Assembly: GCA_045577175.1 (NCBI GenBank)
Contig: JAZNHT010000022.1
Span: 10,419 to 74,418 of the forward strand
Direction: 5' to 3'
DNA from: SIG701 sp045577175
GTDB taxonomy: Bacteria > Bacillota > Clostridia > Oscillospirales > CAG-272
DNA length: 64,000 nucleotides
The position numbers were made by a program, and so were the translations under genes. How positions within the stretch are numbered: position 1 is the first letter of the stretch; the number at the start of each line of letters is the position of its first letter. Below the pieces are notes generated by a model. That model had not been told where the DNA came from. It saw only the letters and a list, made by a program, of their open reading frames with translations, and did no database searches. Shown here piece after piece: positions 7,377 to 15,766 of this stretch.

Positions 7377-7711
7377 TTGCGCAGTGCCTTCTCGTATTCT
7401 TCCTCGGTGATAACACCGTTTTGCAACAGCTTATCCAGGTGATTGCTATACGCATCCGCCTTATACCCGGGCTCTGTGCGTCCGAGAGACAGCTTTTGTG
7501 CAATGATCCACGTCTGATCGACCAGTTCTCCAAATCCGTACAGGAGAAACGAGCCGATCCAGGCACCCAGTGCGCCCAACACACCTGTCAGTATGCCTGC
7601 AAGAGGACTCGCCTCCATAGTCACCAGTCCTATAATCGCCGACGCAATGATTCCGAGCCATGCAATAACCGCTGCCAGATTTTTGATTTTCTTTCCGATT
7701 TCGTTAAACAT
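7373..7711 (-). CDS. small SHOCT-domain membrane protein, module 2
   Basis: 112 aa. Two hydrophobic spans (about 13-31 and 37-60, GVLGALGAWIGSFLLYGFGE) are followed by a linker and a C-terminal SHOCT motif (LDKLLQNGVITEEEYEKALR). First gene of a two-gene unit. GGAGACATTTCT precedes the ATG. Unknown function. Confidence 0.78.
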   Translation of the reverse strand: MFNEIGKKIKNLAAVIAWLGIIASAIIGLVTMEASPLAGILTGVLGALGAWIGSFLLYGFGELVDQTWIIAQKLSLGRTEPGYKADAYSNHLDKLLQNGVITEEEYEKALRK

Positions 7712-7728
7712 AGAAATGTCTCCTTTCC

Positions 7729-7782
7729 ATTTATCCCAAAATGGGATAAATCAATTATACCAAAGCGGTATAATAAAGTCAA
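7729..7782. promoter_or_regulatory. divergent promoters with two dyad operators, module 2
   Basis: Dyad one is ATTTATCCCA-AAA-TGGGATAAAT (7729-7751). Dyad two is ATTATACC-AAAGC-GGTATAAT (7754-7774). On the minus strand TTGACT (7777-7782), 17 bases, TATAAT (7754-7759) drives the SHOCT membrane genes, and dyad two covers its -10. On the plus strand TATAAT (7769-7774) lies before the regulator gene. The arrangement mirrors modules 1 and 3. Confidence 0.75.
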
Positions 7783-7807
7783 GAGTTTTTAAGAAAAAGG
7801 GGAAATT

Positions 7808-8011
7808 ATGGAGTTTCGTCTGAAAGAGCTGCGGAAGGAACGGGGAATATCGCAAGTCAAGCTCGCGCTGGATTTGCACATGAATCAGAACTCCGTAAGC
7901 CGTTACGAAACGATGGAGCGTGAGGCTGACTACGAAACACTGGTGAAATTCGCCGATTATTTTGACGTATCGCTCGATTATCTGCTCGGGCGGACAGACA
8001 AACAAAAATAA
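7808..8011 (+). CDS. XRE-family repressor, module 2
   Basis: 67 aa, essentially one helix-turn-helix domain (LKELRKERGISQVKLALDLH, residues 5-24; recognition helix near NQNSVSRYETME) ending with SLDYLLGRTDKQK. Ribosome binding site AAAGGGGAAA. Divergent from the SHOCT membrane operon across two dyads that it probably binds; a terminator follows directly, so it is transcribed alone. Confidence 0.87.
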   Translation: MEFRLKELRKERGISQVKLALDLHMNQNSVSRYETMEREADYETLVKFADYFDVSLDYLLGRTDKQK

Positions 8012-8044
8012 AGCATTGAACGGGATGTTCAATGCTTTTTGTTT
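8010..8044. terminator. bidirectional terminator
   Basis: AAGCATTGAAC (8011-8021) pairs with GTTCAATGCTT (8027-8037), followed by TTTGTTT; it separates the regulator gene from the convergent CHR transporter operon. Confidence 0.8.
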
Positions 8045-8621
8045 ATGCCCCGATCGGGTACAAAGCCATCCCGAGGACGGCGGAGATGAGGATCAGCACA
8101 ATGGGGGAGACCGGCTTCTTTCGGATTTTTTTAAGGAGAATACCGGCAGCGGCGACGGCGGCAAAGATCACAATTCCGCAAACATCGGCCGTGAGGGCAT
8201 CCCCGATCTTACCGATACCCAGAAGGGTGCTGAGGAAAAGCGTGCCGGCGACAGCCAAAATCAGTCCGATCACGCACGGGCGCACACCGCCGAGAAACGC
8301 CTGAACAGGCGCATAGCGAAGCAGATTTTTTACAAAAGCGGCGATCAGCAGAATAATCACAAACGACGGAAGCACGATTCCGAGCGTGGCGAGCGCCGCG
8401 CCAAAAAATCCGCCCTCGCCCGCCCCGACGAACGTGGCAATATTGACCGCGATCGGTCCCGGCGTCGATTCCGCCACGGCGATCATGTTGAGAAGCTCCT
8501 CCTCCGTCATCCAGCCGTGACCGAGCACCTCCTCACGGATAAGCGAGATCATGCCCATACCGCCGCCGAAGGAGACGGCACCGATTTTCAAAAACGTGAG
8601 AAACAGCGTGAGAAGGATCAT
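8043..8621 (-). CDS. CHR-family (chromate-type) transporter half, second
   Basis: 192 aa with about six spans. It holds the CHR signatures FGGGMGMISL and ESTPGPIAVN. The ATG at 8619-8621 overlaps the stop of the preceding half by four bases and has GGAGG before it. Two short CHR proteins of opposite topology form the transporter in many Firmicutes. Chromate export is the textbook activity, but the physiological substrate of gut homologues is unknown. It is the last gene of a unit headed by a manganese riboswitch. Confidence 0.88.
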   Translation of the reverse strand: MILLTLFLTFLKIGAVSFGGGMGMISLIREEVLGHGWMTEEELLNMIAVAESTPGPIAVNIATFVGAGEGGFFGAALATLGIVLPSFVIILLIAAFVKNLLRYAPVQAFLGGVRPCVIGLILAVAGTLFLSTLLGIGKIGDALTADVCGIVIFAAVAAAGILLKKIRKKPVSPIVLILISAVLGMALYPIGA

Positions 8622-9202
8622 TTTCGCTCCTCCTTTTCTTTGCGGAGCTTGCCGATCAGATAGGCAAACAAGCCGACGAAGCCGCACAAAAGAATCCACA
8701 AAACGGTGGAAAAACGCACGGCGAACAAGGAGGTCAGAAGCATGGAAAGAACCGTCACGGAGAAAATCACGATATGCATCGGGGTATGCTTGACGCTCTT
8801 GAGCATCTTCAATCCGGCAGAGAGAATCAGCCAGACGACGCACACCTGAATCCCGCGAAACGCATAAGCGACATAGGTGAGAGAAAGAAACGCATCAAAA
8901 AACAAAGAGATCGCGTACAGGACACAGAAGGACGGGAGCACGACGCCCACGGTTGCCGCGGCAGAGCCGATCAATCCCGCGTTTTTGTAGCCGATATACG
9001 TGGCGCAGTTGATGGCGATCGGTCCCGGCGTTGATTCCGCAATCGCAACGATGTCCAGAAATTCGTCCCTGTCCAGCCAGCCCCGTTTCGTCACAAATTC
9101 CGCCTCAAGCAGCGCGATCATGGCGTATCCGCCGCCAAACGTGAACGCGCCGATCTTCAGAAACGCGAGAAGCAAAGACAGTACAACCCTGCTTTTTTTC
9201 AT
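8618..9202 (-). CDS. CHR-family (chromate-type) transporter half, first
   Basis: 194 aa with the CHR signatures FTFGGGYAMIALLE and ESTPGPIAINCATYIG and about six spans. The ATG at 9200-9202 overlaps the rsmF stop (ATGA), which fixes the start; longer readings into rsmF lack support. Works with the following half. Membrane located. Confidence 0.88.
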   Translation of the reverse strand: MKKSRVVLSLLLAFLKIGAFTFGGGYAMIALLEAEFVTKRGWLDRDEFLDIVAIAESTPGPIAINCATYIGYKNAGLIGSAAATVGVVLPSFCVLYAISLFFDAFLSLTYVAYAFRGIQVCVVWLILSAGLKMLKSVKHTPMHIVIFSVTVLSMLLTSLFAVRFSTVLWILLCGFVGLFAYLIGKLRKEKEERK

Positions 9203-10563
9203 CTTTTCAGTCTCAGTCCTTTCGGGTAGTGATTCTTTGCCCGTCCGCCGCTGACCTTGACACCGCCGACGGGACATCCGTGCACGGTGACGACCGCCCA
9301 TCCGTTCTCCGCCGATACGGCGATCTCCTCCCCGTGCAGATAGGCGGCAAGGGTATCCGGATCGTCCGCAAGCTCGATTTTTCGCTTGAACGATTTGCCC
9401 ATCGCCATGAAAAGCTGGTGATGCGGCTGGACGTAATTTCCTCTTGCCTCACCGATTGTGACACCGAGGCAGAACGCCGTCCCGTGCGGCACGGGGAAAT
9501 CGGGCGTGAAATACGCGGGATTTCCGTTGTACATCGTGACGTGATCGCGGTCATATTCTGTGAGTGTCTCGTCAAGAAACGCGAATACGCACGGCGGGAT
9601 TTTCTCCTTTTTCACGGGCGTGCTCTTCCCTTTTCGGGATTCGCCCGGCTGAGCCGTGCTGTGCAGCACCGCCATAAACTGCCCCTCGCCGCGTCCCGTG
9701 TGCGGATAAAACCTGCGCGCATCGTGCAGATTCGGGCACAGGCATCCGTCAAAGGAGATGCCGTCCGCGGTATGCGCACGCACGCAGTCACGCACGGGCA
9801 CCAGCTCAAATTCGGGATGGCGCGTAAGAAACGCGTCCACGGTCATCTCGTTTTCCTCGGGAGAGAACGTGCACGTCGCGTACACGATATATCCGCCGTC
9901 CTTGAGCGCACGGGCGGCGTTGTCGAGAATCTCCGCCTGGCGGGCGGCGCACACGCGCACGTTCTCCTCGCTCCATTCGGGGATCGCGTTTTCCTCTTTT
10001 CGGAACATTCCCTCGCCGGAGCACGGCGCGTCCGCCATAATCAGATCGAACGTTTTCGGGAATCTTTCCGCGATCTGCTCCGTCGTCAGGCACGTCGTGA
10101 CCGTGTTCGTAAGTCCGAGCCGTTCCACGTTGCCTGTGAGGATGCGGCATCTGGACGGGATGATTTCGTTTGAGACGAGCACACCGTTTGCGCCGAGCTT
10201 GTTTCTGAGCTGGGTACTCTTCCCCCCCGGTGCGGCACAAAGATCGAGCACCTTCCACGCAGGATCGATCTCCACGCACTCCGCAGGTGCCATCGCCGCC
10301 GGCTCCTGCACGTAGATCATCCCTGCATGATGAAACGGGTGATTGCCGATCCCGTCATAGTTAAAATAATATCCGTTTTCGACGTAAGGGATTCTCTCCG
10401 ACGGAATGTCGCTGATTTTTTCAAAATCCTCTGCGGAGATTTTATCTGTATTGACGCGGAACGCACGCACGGGCGGCTCATCCAAAGCGGCAAGATACGC
10501 AGAAAAACCGTCGCCGAGCAGCTTGCGCATCCGTTTTTCGTATGCTTCGGGCAAGGTAATCAT
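9199..10563 (-). CDS. rsmF: RsmF/NOL1-NOP2-Sun family rRNA m5C methyltransferase
   Basis: 454 aa. The N-terminal part (PPVRAFRVNT) precedes the Rossmann domain with the SAM site VLDLCAAPGGKSTQL, the catalytic ADAPCSGEGMFRK and the second cysteine in VYATCTFSPEENE. The C-terminal part carries the RsmF-like extension (GNYVQPHHQLFMAMGK onward, a PUA-like fold in relatives). It methylates a cytosine of ribosomal RNA. The ATG at 10561-10563 overlaps the rsmE stop. Confidence 0.92.
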   Translation of the reverse strand: MITLPEAYEKRMRKLLGDGFSAYLAALDEPPVRAFRVNTDKISAEDFEKISDIPSERIPYVENGYYFNYDGIGNHPFHHAGMIYVQEPAAMAPAECVEIDPAWKVLDLCAAPGGKSTQLRNKLGANGVLVSNEIIPSRCRILTGNVERLGLTNTVTTCLTTEQIAERFPKTFDLIMADAPCSGEGMFRKEENAIPEWSEENVRVCAARQAEILDNAARALKDGGYIVYATCTFSPEENEMTVDAFLTRHPEFELVPVRDCVRAHTADGISFDGCLCPNLHDARRFYPHTGRGEGQFMAVLHSTAQPGESRKGKSTPVKKEKIPPCVFAFLDETLTEYDRDHVTMYNGNPAYFTPDFPVPHGTAFCLGVTIGEARGNYVQPHHQLFMAMGKSFKRKIELADDPDTLAAYLHGEEIAVSAENGWAVVTVHGCPVGGVKVSGGRAKNHYPKGLRLKR

Positions 10564-11315
10564 TGTCCGTCCTCCGAAAGCTGCATCTCGGCATACAGCA
10601 TACACATACCGAGCGCGGTGATTGCCGCCGTCTCCGTGCGCAGAATCCGCTTGCCGAGGGAGATCGGGACACCGCCAGCCTCCACCGCCGCGGCGACCTC
10701 TTTTTCCTCAAACCCGCCCTCCGCGCCGATCAGGATGCCGACCGTCATCCCCGGGCGGATTTTTTCAAGGGCATCCCTTGTCGCCTTCATACCGTCCTTG
10801 TTCTCGTACGGAACGAGGAGCACGTCCATCTCTTTCGCCCGTGCCATCGCTTCCTTATAGGAAAGCACATCGGACACCTCGGGGATCGCGTTTCGCTTGC
10901 TCTGCTTCGCCGCGCTCTCCGCAATCGCCTGCCAGCGTGCACGCTTCTGCGGCTTTTTCTTCTCATCCAGCTTCACGACACAGCGGTGCATCTCCACGGG
11001 AATGATCTCTGCTGCCCCAAGCTCGACCGCTTTCTGAATAATCAGCTCCATCTTGTCGCTCTTCGGCAGTCCCTGCAAAAGGATGAGCCGGATCGGCAGA
11101 TTCGTGTCGCGGCAATTCTCCTCGAGAATCTCGCAGACGACCGTTTCGCCATCAAAGCGCGTCAGACGGCAGAGCGAGCCTTTCCCGTCCGCGCTTACGA
11201 GAAATTCCTCCCCGATACGCATACGGAGTACGTTTTTGATATGGTTATAATCCGCGCCCGTGATGCGGTAGCAGTCGCCGACGCGATTTGATTCATCGGT
11301 AAAAAAGTTGTACAT
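10560..11315 (-). CDS. rsmE: 16S rRNA m3U1498 methyltransferase
   Basis: 251 aa. N-terminal PUA-like domain (NHIKNVLRMRIGEEFLVSAD), then the SPOUT methyltransferase fold with QGLPKSDKMELIIQKAVELG, AESAAKQSKRNAIPEV and the knot motif IGAEGGFEEKEV...LGKRILRTETA. GGAGG lies four bases before the ATG. Member of the six-gene riboswitch-led unit; it is separated from the upstream gene by ten bases. Confidence 0.95.
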   Translation of the reverse strand: MYNFFTDESNRVGDCYRITGADYNHIKNVLRMRIGEEFLVSADGKGSLCRLTRFDGETVVCEILEENCRDTNLPIRLILLQGLPKSDKMELIIQKAVELGAAEIIPVEMHRCVVKLDEKKKPQKRARWQAIAESAAKQSKRNAIPEVSDVLSYKEAMARAKEMDVLLVPYENKDGMKATRDALEKIRPGMTVGILIGAEGGFEEKEVAAAVEAGGVPISLGKRILRTETAAITALGMCMLYAEMQLSEDGQ

Positions 11316-11325
11316 AATTCCTCCG

Positions 11326-12381
11326 TCATTCTTCCTCGGCAGGGAAATGCAGAACGCTTCGCGCCGCACCCCCGTGCATAAGCTCCGCCGTTTTGAGAAA
11401 AGCGTCCACCGCCTCCGTATCCGCGTCGGCGCGCACGGCAACGCCCCACGGGAACTCTCCCTCAATCAGGGAAAATCCAGCCAAGGCGGAGAGCAGATCG
11501 CGCCCGGCGTGACCGCGCTCGCCCTTCTTTTCAAACTGCGCATCGATCGCCGCGTACACACGCGATCCGAACGGTGCGGCGCACTGATACGCCACGCGAA
11601 GCGCGGTCACGTACTCCTCCGCAAACCGTTCCAGCGGTGCGTCCGCCATCCCGTTCACGTCACAGCCGACTGCGATGCCCGCAGGGCGGTATCTCTCCGC
11701 TAAAAACGCAACGAACGCGCGGAAATACGCGCACCCCGACTCGCGCACCGTATCAAAGCGTGCGTACTCCGCCTCCGTGTCGGACGGGTGCGCGACCGCC
11801 TCCCAAAATCTTTCGGAGGCACGAATGATCCACTCCCGTGCGTTCACAAGCACAAGCGTCACCGCCGCCCCTGCCGCAGAAAGCGGTCGGATGCAGTCAT
11901 CCAGATAGTCCGCCGCCGCACGGCGCACGTAAAAATCGCGCCCGTCCATGCGGAAGTAGAGCGTATTATCCCCCTCCGGATACGGCATAAGCAAATCGGT
12001 GAGGCTTACAAACACCGCCGCACTCTTTACCCCGTCCGCGAGCACGGCAGGCACGTCCTCCGTATCCCAAACGACTGTCTCCACAGCCGTCCGCGCACAT
12101 CCGATCACGGGCGCGTCCGCAACCGATTCGACATATTTTTTGCCGCCGACCTCGCCCGATGCATCCGTAACGACATAGCGGCAGGTGATTCCGTCTTTAC
12201 CCGACAGACGGCGCGGAACTGTGAAAAAAGCCCCCGTGACCGTCATCGAAAGGGAGCAAAGCTCGCCCTCCTCACCGACAGCGGCAGGAAACAGAGACAC
12301 GCGGATCTTATGCGCATCCGCGGGCGCATCCAAATGAAAAACAATCTCGCCGCCGACAGCGGTGACGGAAATAATTTGCAT
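11326..12381 (-). CDS. DUF5722-like protein of unknown function
   Basis: 351 aa, no signal peptide. An N-terminal beta-rich part (1-100) is followed by a region resembling DUF5722 TIM-barrel-like proteins (LTDLLMPYPEGDNTLYF, DYLDDCIRPLSAAGAAVTLV, FVAFLAERYRPAGIAVGCDVN). DUF5722 members are distant relatives of glycoside hydrolases, but assignment here is by pattern only. The start has AAGGAGATACAT before ATG and lies ten bases after the preceding gene. Why it lies with rRNA methyltransferases is unclear. Confidence 0.7.
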   Translation of the reverse strand: MQIISVTAVGGEIVFHLDAPADAHKIRVSLFPAAVGEEGELCSLSMTVTGAFFTVPRRLSGKDGITCRYVVTDASGEVGGKKYVESVADAPVIGCARTAVETVVWDTEDVPAVLADGVKSAAVFVSLTDLLMPYPEGDNTLYFRMDGRDFYVRRAAADYLDDCIRPLSAAGAAVTLVLVNAREWIIRASERFWEAVAHPSDTEAEYARFDTVRESGCAYFRAFVAFLAERYRPAGIAVGCDVNGMADAPLERFAEEYVTALRVAYQCAAPFGSRVYAAIDAQFEKKGERGHAGRDLLSALAGFSLIEGEFPWGVAVRADADTEAVDAFLKTAELMHGGAARSVLHFPAEEE

Positions 12382-12391
12382 ATGTATCTCC

Positions 12392-13018
12392 TTAAAACAG
12401 ATTCAAAATCACGGCAGCAGCGGAAAGGCACCCGAGCACGAACACCGCGTATTTCAAAACCTTCATAAAGCCGAGCGCAAAGTCCGACGGCGACGTATCG
12501 TGTCCAAACCACAAACGGTACCGAAGCGTGGAGAGAAACCACACGAGCTTCGGTATAAGAAACATCGCTGCCGCCACACCGAAGAAGAACGCACCGAACA
12601 AGCCGTACAGAAGCGCCCTCTCAAGCGACTCGGACTCTCTGATTACGGCAACCGTCGCGGCATCCGCTTCGAACAGGTCATCGATCCACACGAAATCCTT
12701 CACACCGCTTCCGTCGTCAATCCGCCCGACCGAAATAAACAGCTCCGATTTGATCGCATCAAGCCGTGCGCCGCTGATCCAAACGGACATCAAACACAGT
12801 ACCGCAAGCACGATGCTCACGATACCGAGCACCCTCTCATGCACGGGGACGTGGAAATCCTCCATCCGATCTCCCATTGTGTCGAGCTTGTCGGTAAACG
12901 CCGCCTCGGTGCGCGCTTTTTCCGCTTCACTGAGGCTGTCGCCGAGGAGCGCGCCGCAGTCGATGCACAAACTTCTCCCGTCCGACTGGACCGCGCCGCA
13001 TTTCACACATTTTTTCAT
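12392..13018 (-). CDS. zinc-ribbon membrane protein under manganese riboswitch
   Basis: 208 aa. The N-terminal zinc ribbon has CxxC pairs (CVKCG at 4-8, CIDCG at 18-22). A long charged helix precedes three hydrophobic spans (near 65-85, 140-160 and 185-206). AAGGAGATACGT precedes ATG. It is the first gene after a yybP-ykoY riboswitch and terminator, so its expression should respond to manganese. Known riboswitch clients are manganese exporters (MntP, TerC/YkoY, P-type ATPases, GDT1); this protein matches none, so a role in metal homeostasis is inferred from position only. Confidence 0.8.
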   Translation of the reverse strand: MKKCVKCGAVQSDGRSLCIDCGALLGDSLSEAEKARTEAAFTDKLDTMGDRMEDFHVPVHERVLGIVSIVLAVLCLMSVWISGARLDAIKSELFISVGRIDDGSGVKDFVWIDDLFEADAATVAVIRESESLERALLYGLFGAFFFGVAAAMFLIPKLVWFLSTLRYRLWFGHDTSPSDFALGFMKVLKYAVFVLGCLSAAAVILNLF

Positions 13019-13056
13019 ACGTATCTCCTTAATATATATTCACAGCGGTACGTACC

Positions 13057-13110
13057 GAAATAAAGAAAGACTTTCATCACGGACGGACACCGTCTGCAAT
13101 AAAAGTCTTG
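13057..13110 (-). terminator. riboswitch-controlled terminator
   Basis: On the minus strand AAGACTTT pairs with AAAGTCTT across about 26 bases and is followed by TCTTTATTT. The 5' arm contains the CTTTTA strand (13100-13105) needed for the riboswitch P1 helix, so ligand binding and termination exclude each other: manganese binding should allow read-through. Confidence 0.75.
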
Positions 13111-13194
13111 TTCGCTAAAGCTCGTATGCCACGGGCGATTGCCGTCCTGACGAAGCATACAGCACGGTCAAACCGTGCAACTACTCCCTTTTAC
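13100..13194 (-). ncRNA. yybP-ykoY manganese riboswitch aptamer
   Basis: Reading the minus strand, P1 is TAAAAG paired with CTTTTA. The two conserved manganese-binding loops face each other: GGGAGTAG after the 5' strand and GAACAAGA before the 3' strand. The arms between are a hairpin GCACGGTTTGACCGTGC and a stem GTATGC/GCATAC. These are the defining elements of the family, which binds Mn2+ and switches on manganese efflux genes. It sits between a consensus promoter and the zinc-ribbon membrane gene. Confidence 0.87.
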
Positions 13195-13200
13195 GGGGAT

Positions 13201-13229
13201 ATTATACCATATCCCCCGCGCTTTGTCAA
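13201..13229 (-). promoter_or_regulatory. sigma-A promoter of the riboswitch operon
   Basis: On the minus strand TTGACA (13224-13229), 17 bases, TATAAT (13201-13206), a perfect consensus. Confidence 0.85.
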
Positions 13230-13237
13230 GGGAAACC

Positions 13238-13438
13238 TTACTGTCCTTCGCCCTCCGTGGGCAGAACCACCTTGGAAATATCCAGCTTGCCCTTCGCTCT
13301 CTCGTGATACGCAATATTTGTGCGGATAAGGTGGAGCATGTGATTGTTCACGCTTCTGCCCTCTGCCTCGGCGACCGCGATCAGCTTCTTATAAAGCTCC
13401 TCGTCCAGACGGACGGTGAATGTCGCTTTGTTCTTCAT
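13238..13438 (-). CDS. ribbon-helix-helix (Arc/HicB-like) DNA-binding protein
   Basis: 66 aa from the ATG at 13436-13438, with AAGGAC before it. ATFTVRLDEELYKKLIAVAE forms the beta strand and first helix, and SVNNHMLHLIRTNIAYH the second helix of an Arc-type fold. It could be a small transcription regulator or an antitoxin; no toxin gene is adjacent. Its stop lies just upstream of the riboswitch promoter. Confidence 0.8.
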   Translation of the reverse strand: MKNKATFTVRLDEELYKKLIAVAEAEGRSVNNHMLHLIRTNIAYHERAKGKLDISKVVLPTEGEGQ

Positions 13439-13537
13439 AAAACTGTCCTTCTCTTTCCTGTTTTCTATATTATACCTTTTTCCTATTGTCATATGTTGAA
13501 TTTTGTGTTAAAATTTTGGTAGATAGGAGTGTGAGGT

Positions 13538-15064
13538 ATGTTATCGGTAGTATACGGTGCCGGTCTTTCCGGTCTTGACGGCTTTCTCATCACAATCGAA
13601 TGCAGCGGACAGAGAAATCTCCCTGCTTTGAACATCGTCGGTCTGCCCGACCTCGCCGTGCGCGAGGCAAAGGAGCGCATCCGCGCCGCGGCAGACAATT
13701 CGGGACTCCCCATCCCCGAAATGGAGCTGATTTTGAATCTCGCCCCTGCGGACAAGCGCAAGGAGGGCTCTTCGCTCGATCTTTCGATGCTTGTGTCGAT
13801 CCTCCAGTGCGGCGGCATCATTCCGCGCGAGATCGGTATGCGTGACAAATGCTTTCTCGGCGAGCTTTCCCTCAGCGGCGAGGTGCGCAAAATCCGCGGC
13901 GTGTTGAACATGACGCTCTGCGCGAAGGAAGCCGGCATCAAAGAGGTGTACGTCCCCGTGGAAAACGCCGCCGAAGCCGCCGCTGTCGAGGGCATCACCG
14001 TCTACGGCACGCCGAACGTGCGCGCACTGGTCGATCACCTCAGAGGCGAGGATCCGCTTACCGCCGCCGTGCCGATCGTGCCGGATTTCGCCGATTTTGC
14101 CGGCGGTGTCGATTTCTCCGAGGTGCGCGGACAGGCGCAGGCGAAGCGCGCCATGGAGATCGCCGCCGCAGGCGCGCACAACTTGCTCCTCGTGGGGCCG
14201 CCCGGCTCGGGCAAATCCATGCTCGCCAAGCGATTCCCGACGATCATGCCGCCGCTTTCCTTTGCGGAATCGGTGGAGATCACGAAAATTCACTCCGTGG
14301 CAGGCACGCTTGAATCGGGCAGCGGACTGATTACCCAGCGCCCGTTCCGTGCGCCCCATCATACGATGAGTGCGCCGTCCTTGGTCGGCGGCGGCAAAAT
14401 CCCCACCCCGGGCGAGCTTGCGCTGGCGCACGGCGGTGTGCTGTTTCTCGACGAGCTGCCCGAGTATCCGCGCATCGTGACGGAAAGCCTCCGCCAGCCG
14501 CTGGAGGACGGCGCGGTGACGATCACCCGTGCCGCCGGTCGGTGCACGTTCCCCTGCCGCGTGACGATGATCGCCGCGATGAATCCGTGCCCGTGCGGCA
14601 ATCACGGAAGCGGACAGCAGCCGTGTACCTGCTCCGCCGAGATGCGGCATCGGTATCTCGCAAAAATTTCGGGACCGCTGCTCGACCGCATCGATATGCA
14701 CATACGCGTCTCCGCCGTCTCGTTCTCCGAGATGAGCGATACGGCACCGGGCGAATCCTCCGAAGCGATCCGCGAGCGCGTGATCCGCGCAAGAGAATTT
14801 GCCGCCCGTCGGTTTACGGATACGGCATCCGTGCCGAACGGCGCGCTCTCCCCGGCACAAACGAGGGAGATGTGCACGCCCGACGCGGCAGGGCTATCCG
14901 TGATGAAAATGGCGATGGAGAAGATGGGGCTGTCCGCACGCGGATACGACCGTCTGTTGCGCGTGGCGAGGACGATTGCGGATCTCGCCGGAAGCGAAAC
15001 CGTGACGGCATCGCACGTCGCCGAGGCGATTCAGATGCGATCCTTGGACAGGGATATGAAATAA
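13538..15064 (+). CDS. comM: ComM/YifB-family Mg-chelatase-like ATPase
   Basis: 508 aa. N-terminal Lon-protease-like fold (NIVGLPDLAVREAKERIRAA), central AAA+ domain with Walker A GPPGSGKSMLAKR and Walker B GVLFLDELPEY, a zinc-type motif CPCGNHGSGQQPCTC and the C-terminal Mg-chelatase helical domain (MGLSARGYDRLLRVARTIAD). In competent bacteria ComM is a hexameric helicase promoting branch migration during transformation. TAGGAGTGTGAGGT precedes ATG. The last 39 bp are duplicated 1.2 kb downstream. Confidence 0.95.
   Translation: MLSVVYGAGLSGLDGFLITIECSGQRNLPALNIVGLPDLAVREAKERIRAAADNSGLPIPEMELILNLAPADKRKEGSSLDLSMLVSILQCGGIIPREIGMRDKCFLGELSLSGEVRKIRGVLNMTLCAKEAGIKEVYVPVENAAEAAAVEGITVYGTPNVRALVDHLRGEDPLTAAVPIVPDFADFAGGVDFSEVRGQAQAKRAMEIAAAGAHNLLLVGPPGSGKSMLAKRFPTIMPPLSFAESVEITKIHSVAGTLESGSGLITQRPFRAPHHTMSAPSLVGGGKIPTPGELALAHGGVLFLDELPEYPRIVTESLRQPLEDGAVTITRAAGRCTFPCRVTMIAAMNPCPCGNHGSGQQPCTCSAEMRHRYLAKISGPLLDRIDMHIRVSAVSFSEMSDTAPGESSEAIRERVIRAREFAARRFTDTASVPNGALSPAQTREMCTPDAAGLSVMKMAMEKMGLSARGYDRLLRVARTIADLAGSETVTASHVAEAIQMRSLDRDMK
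15026..15064 (+). repeat. 39-bp direct repeat, copy in the comM 3' end
   Basis: From GCGATTCAGATG to GATATGAAATAA, identical to 16275-16313; after a few different bases both copies continue with GGGGGACTTG. Confidence 0.95.
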
Positions 15065-15219
15065 CAGACGGGGGACTTGGGTATCTGCGATAAAAAGCTC
15101 CTATAACGAAACAAGTCCCCCCAAATATCTTCCAAACGGAAATAACAAACGTAACGCAAAGGAACTTGTGACAAAATTACCACAAGTTCCTTTTGAAATA
15201 CTAACAGGGAATAGACAAA

Positions 15220-15343
15220 GCCTCCCTTGTGTAAAGGGAGGTGGCTCGCGTAGCGAGACGGAGGGATTGTGAAAAGCAAGCTTTTATCGTCATACAATCC
15301 CTCAGTCACCTTCGGTGACAGCTCCCTTTACACAAGGGAGCCT
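15220..15343. repeat. MITE-like palindromic repeat, copy A
   Basis: About 124 bp with long terminal inverted repeats: GCCTCCCTTGTGTAAAGGGA on the left and its near complement TCCCTTTACACAAGGGAGCC on the right. Inner arms are GGAGGGATTGT/ACAATCCCTC, and there is a small hairpin CACCTTCGGTG. The same type recurs at 46723-46870. Such elements are common in clostridial genomes; no ORF. Confidence 0.8.
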
Positions 15344-15738
15344 CGCACAGTGCTTCCCGACAGTATACCTGTAACGGATTTTACTTCGTTATCGCTACTT
15401 AGCCTAAAGCGGATGTGCCAAACTTTTCCTCACCACTCAACCGCGAAGTGACTCCATTCTCAACTAACAAGTTATTGTGTACCCATCTGCCATGTGCTAT
15501 AATAAAACTGCAATTCGGATTAAACACACACATGAGCCGCTTCTGATACCCGTATGAATCATAGATTTTGAAGAATTTTTTCTTTTCGCCCAACCTTTTC
15601 CCGATTTTTTGTGTCTGTACAGTATGATCCGATAAACACCGGAAAGGATGCCGATTGACACAAGAAGGTGATATGATAAAAGTTTGAAACAGGCCGAAAC
15701 AGTACAGTCGTGCTGTATTCCCCTTAAGAACGGCTTCC

Positions 15739-15766
15739 TTGCAATCAAACCGAAACATGGTATAAT
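15739..15766 (+). promoter_or_regulatory. promoter of the lipoprotein gene
   Basis: TTGCAA (15739-15744), 16 bases, TATAAT (15761-15766). Confidence 0.5.

Noticed and set aside
8043..9202. Chromate resistance as the role of the CHR pair
   Set aside because: Family name alone does not show substrate; the manganese riboswitch context argues against assuming chromate.
13541..14860. 439-codon minus-strand frame opposite comM
   Set aside because: comM carries full AAA+ motifs on the other strand; this is a high-GC shadow.
15399..15758. 119-codon minus-strand frame between comM and the lipoprotein gene
   Set aside because: No ribosome binding site, no recognisable motif, overlaps the lipoprotein promoter region.
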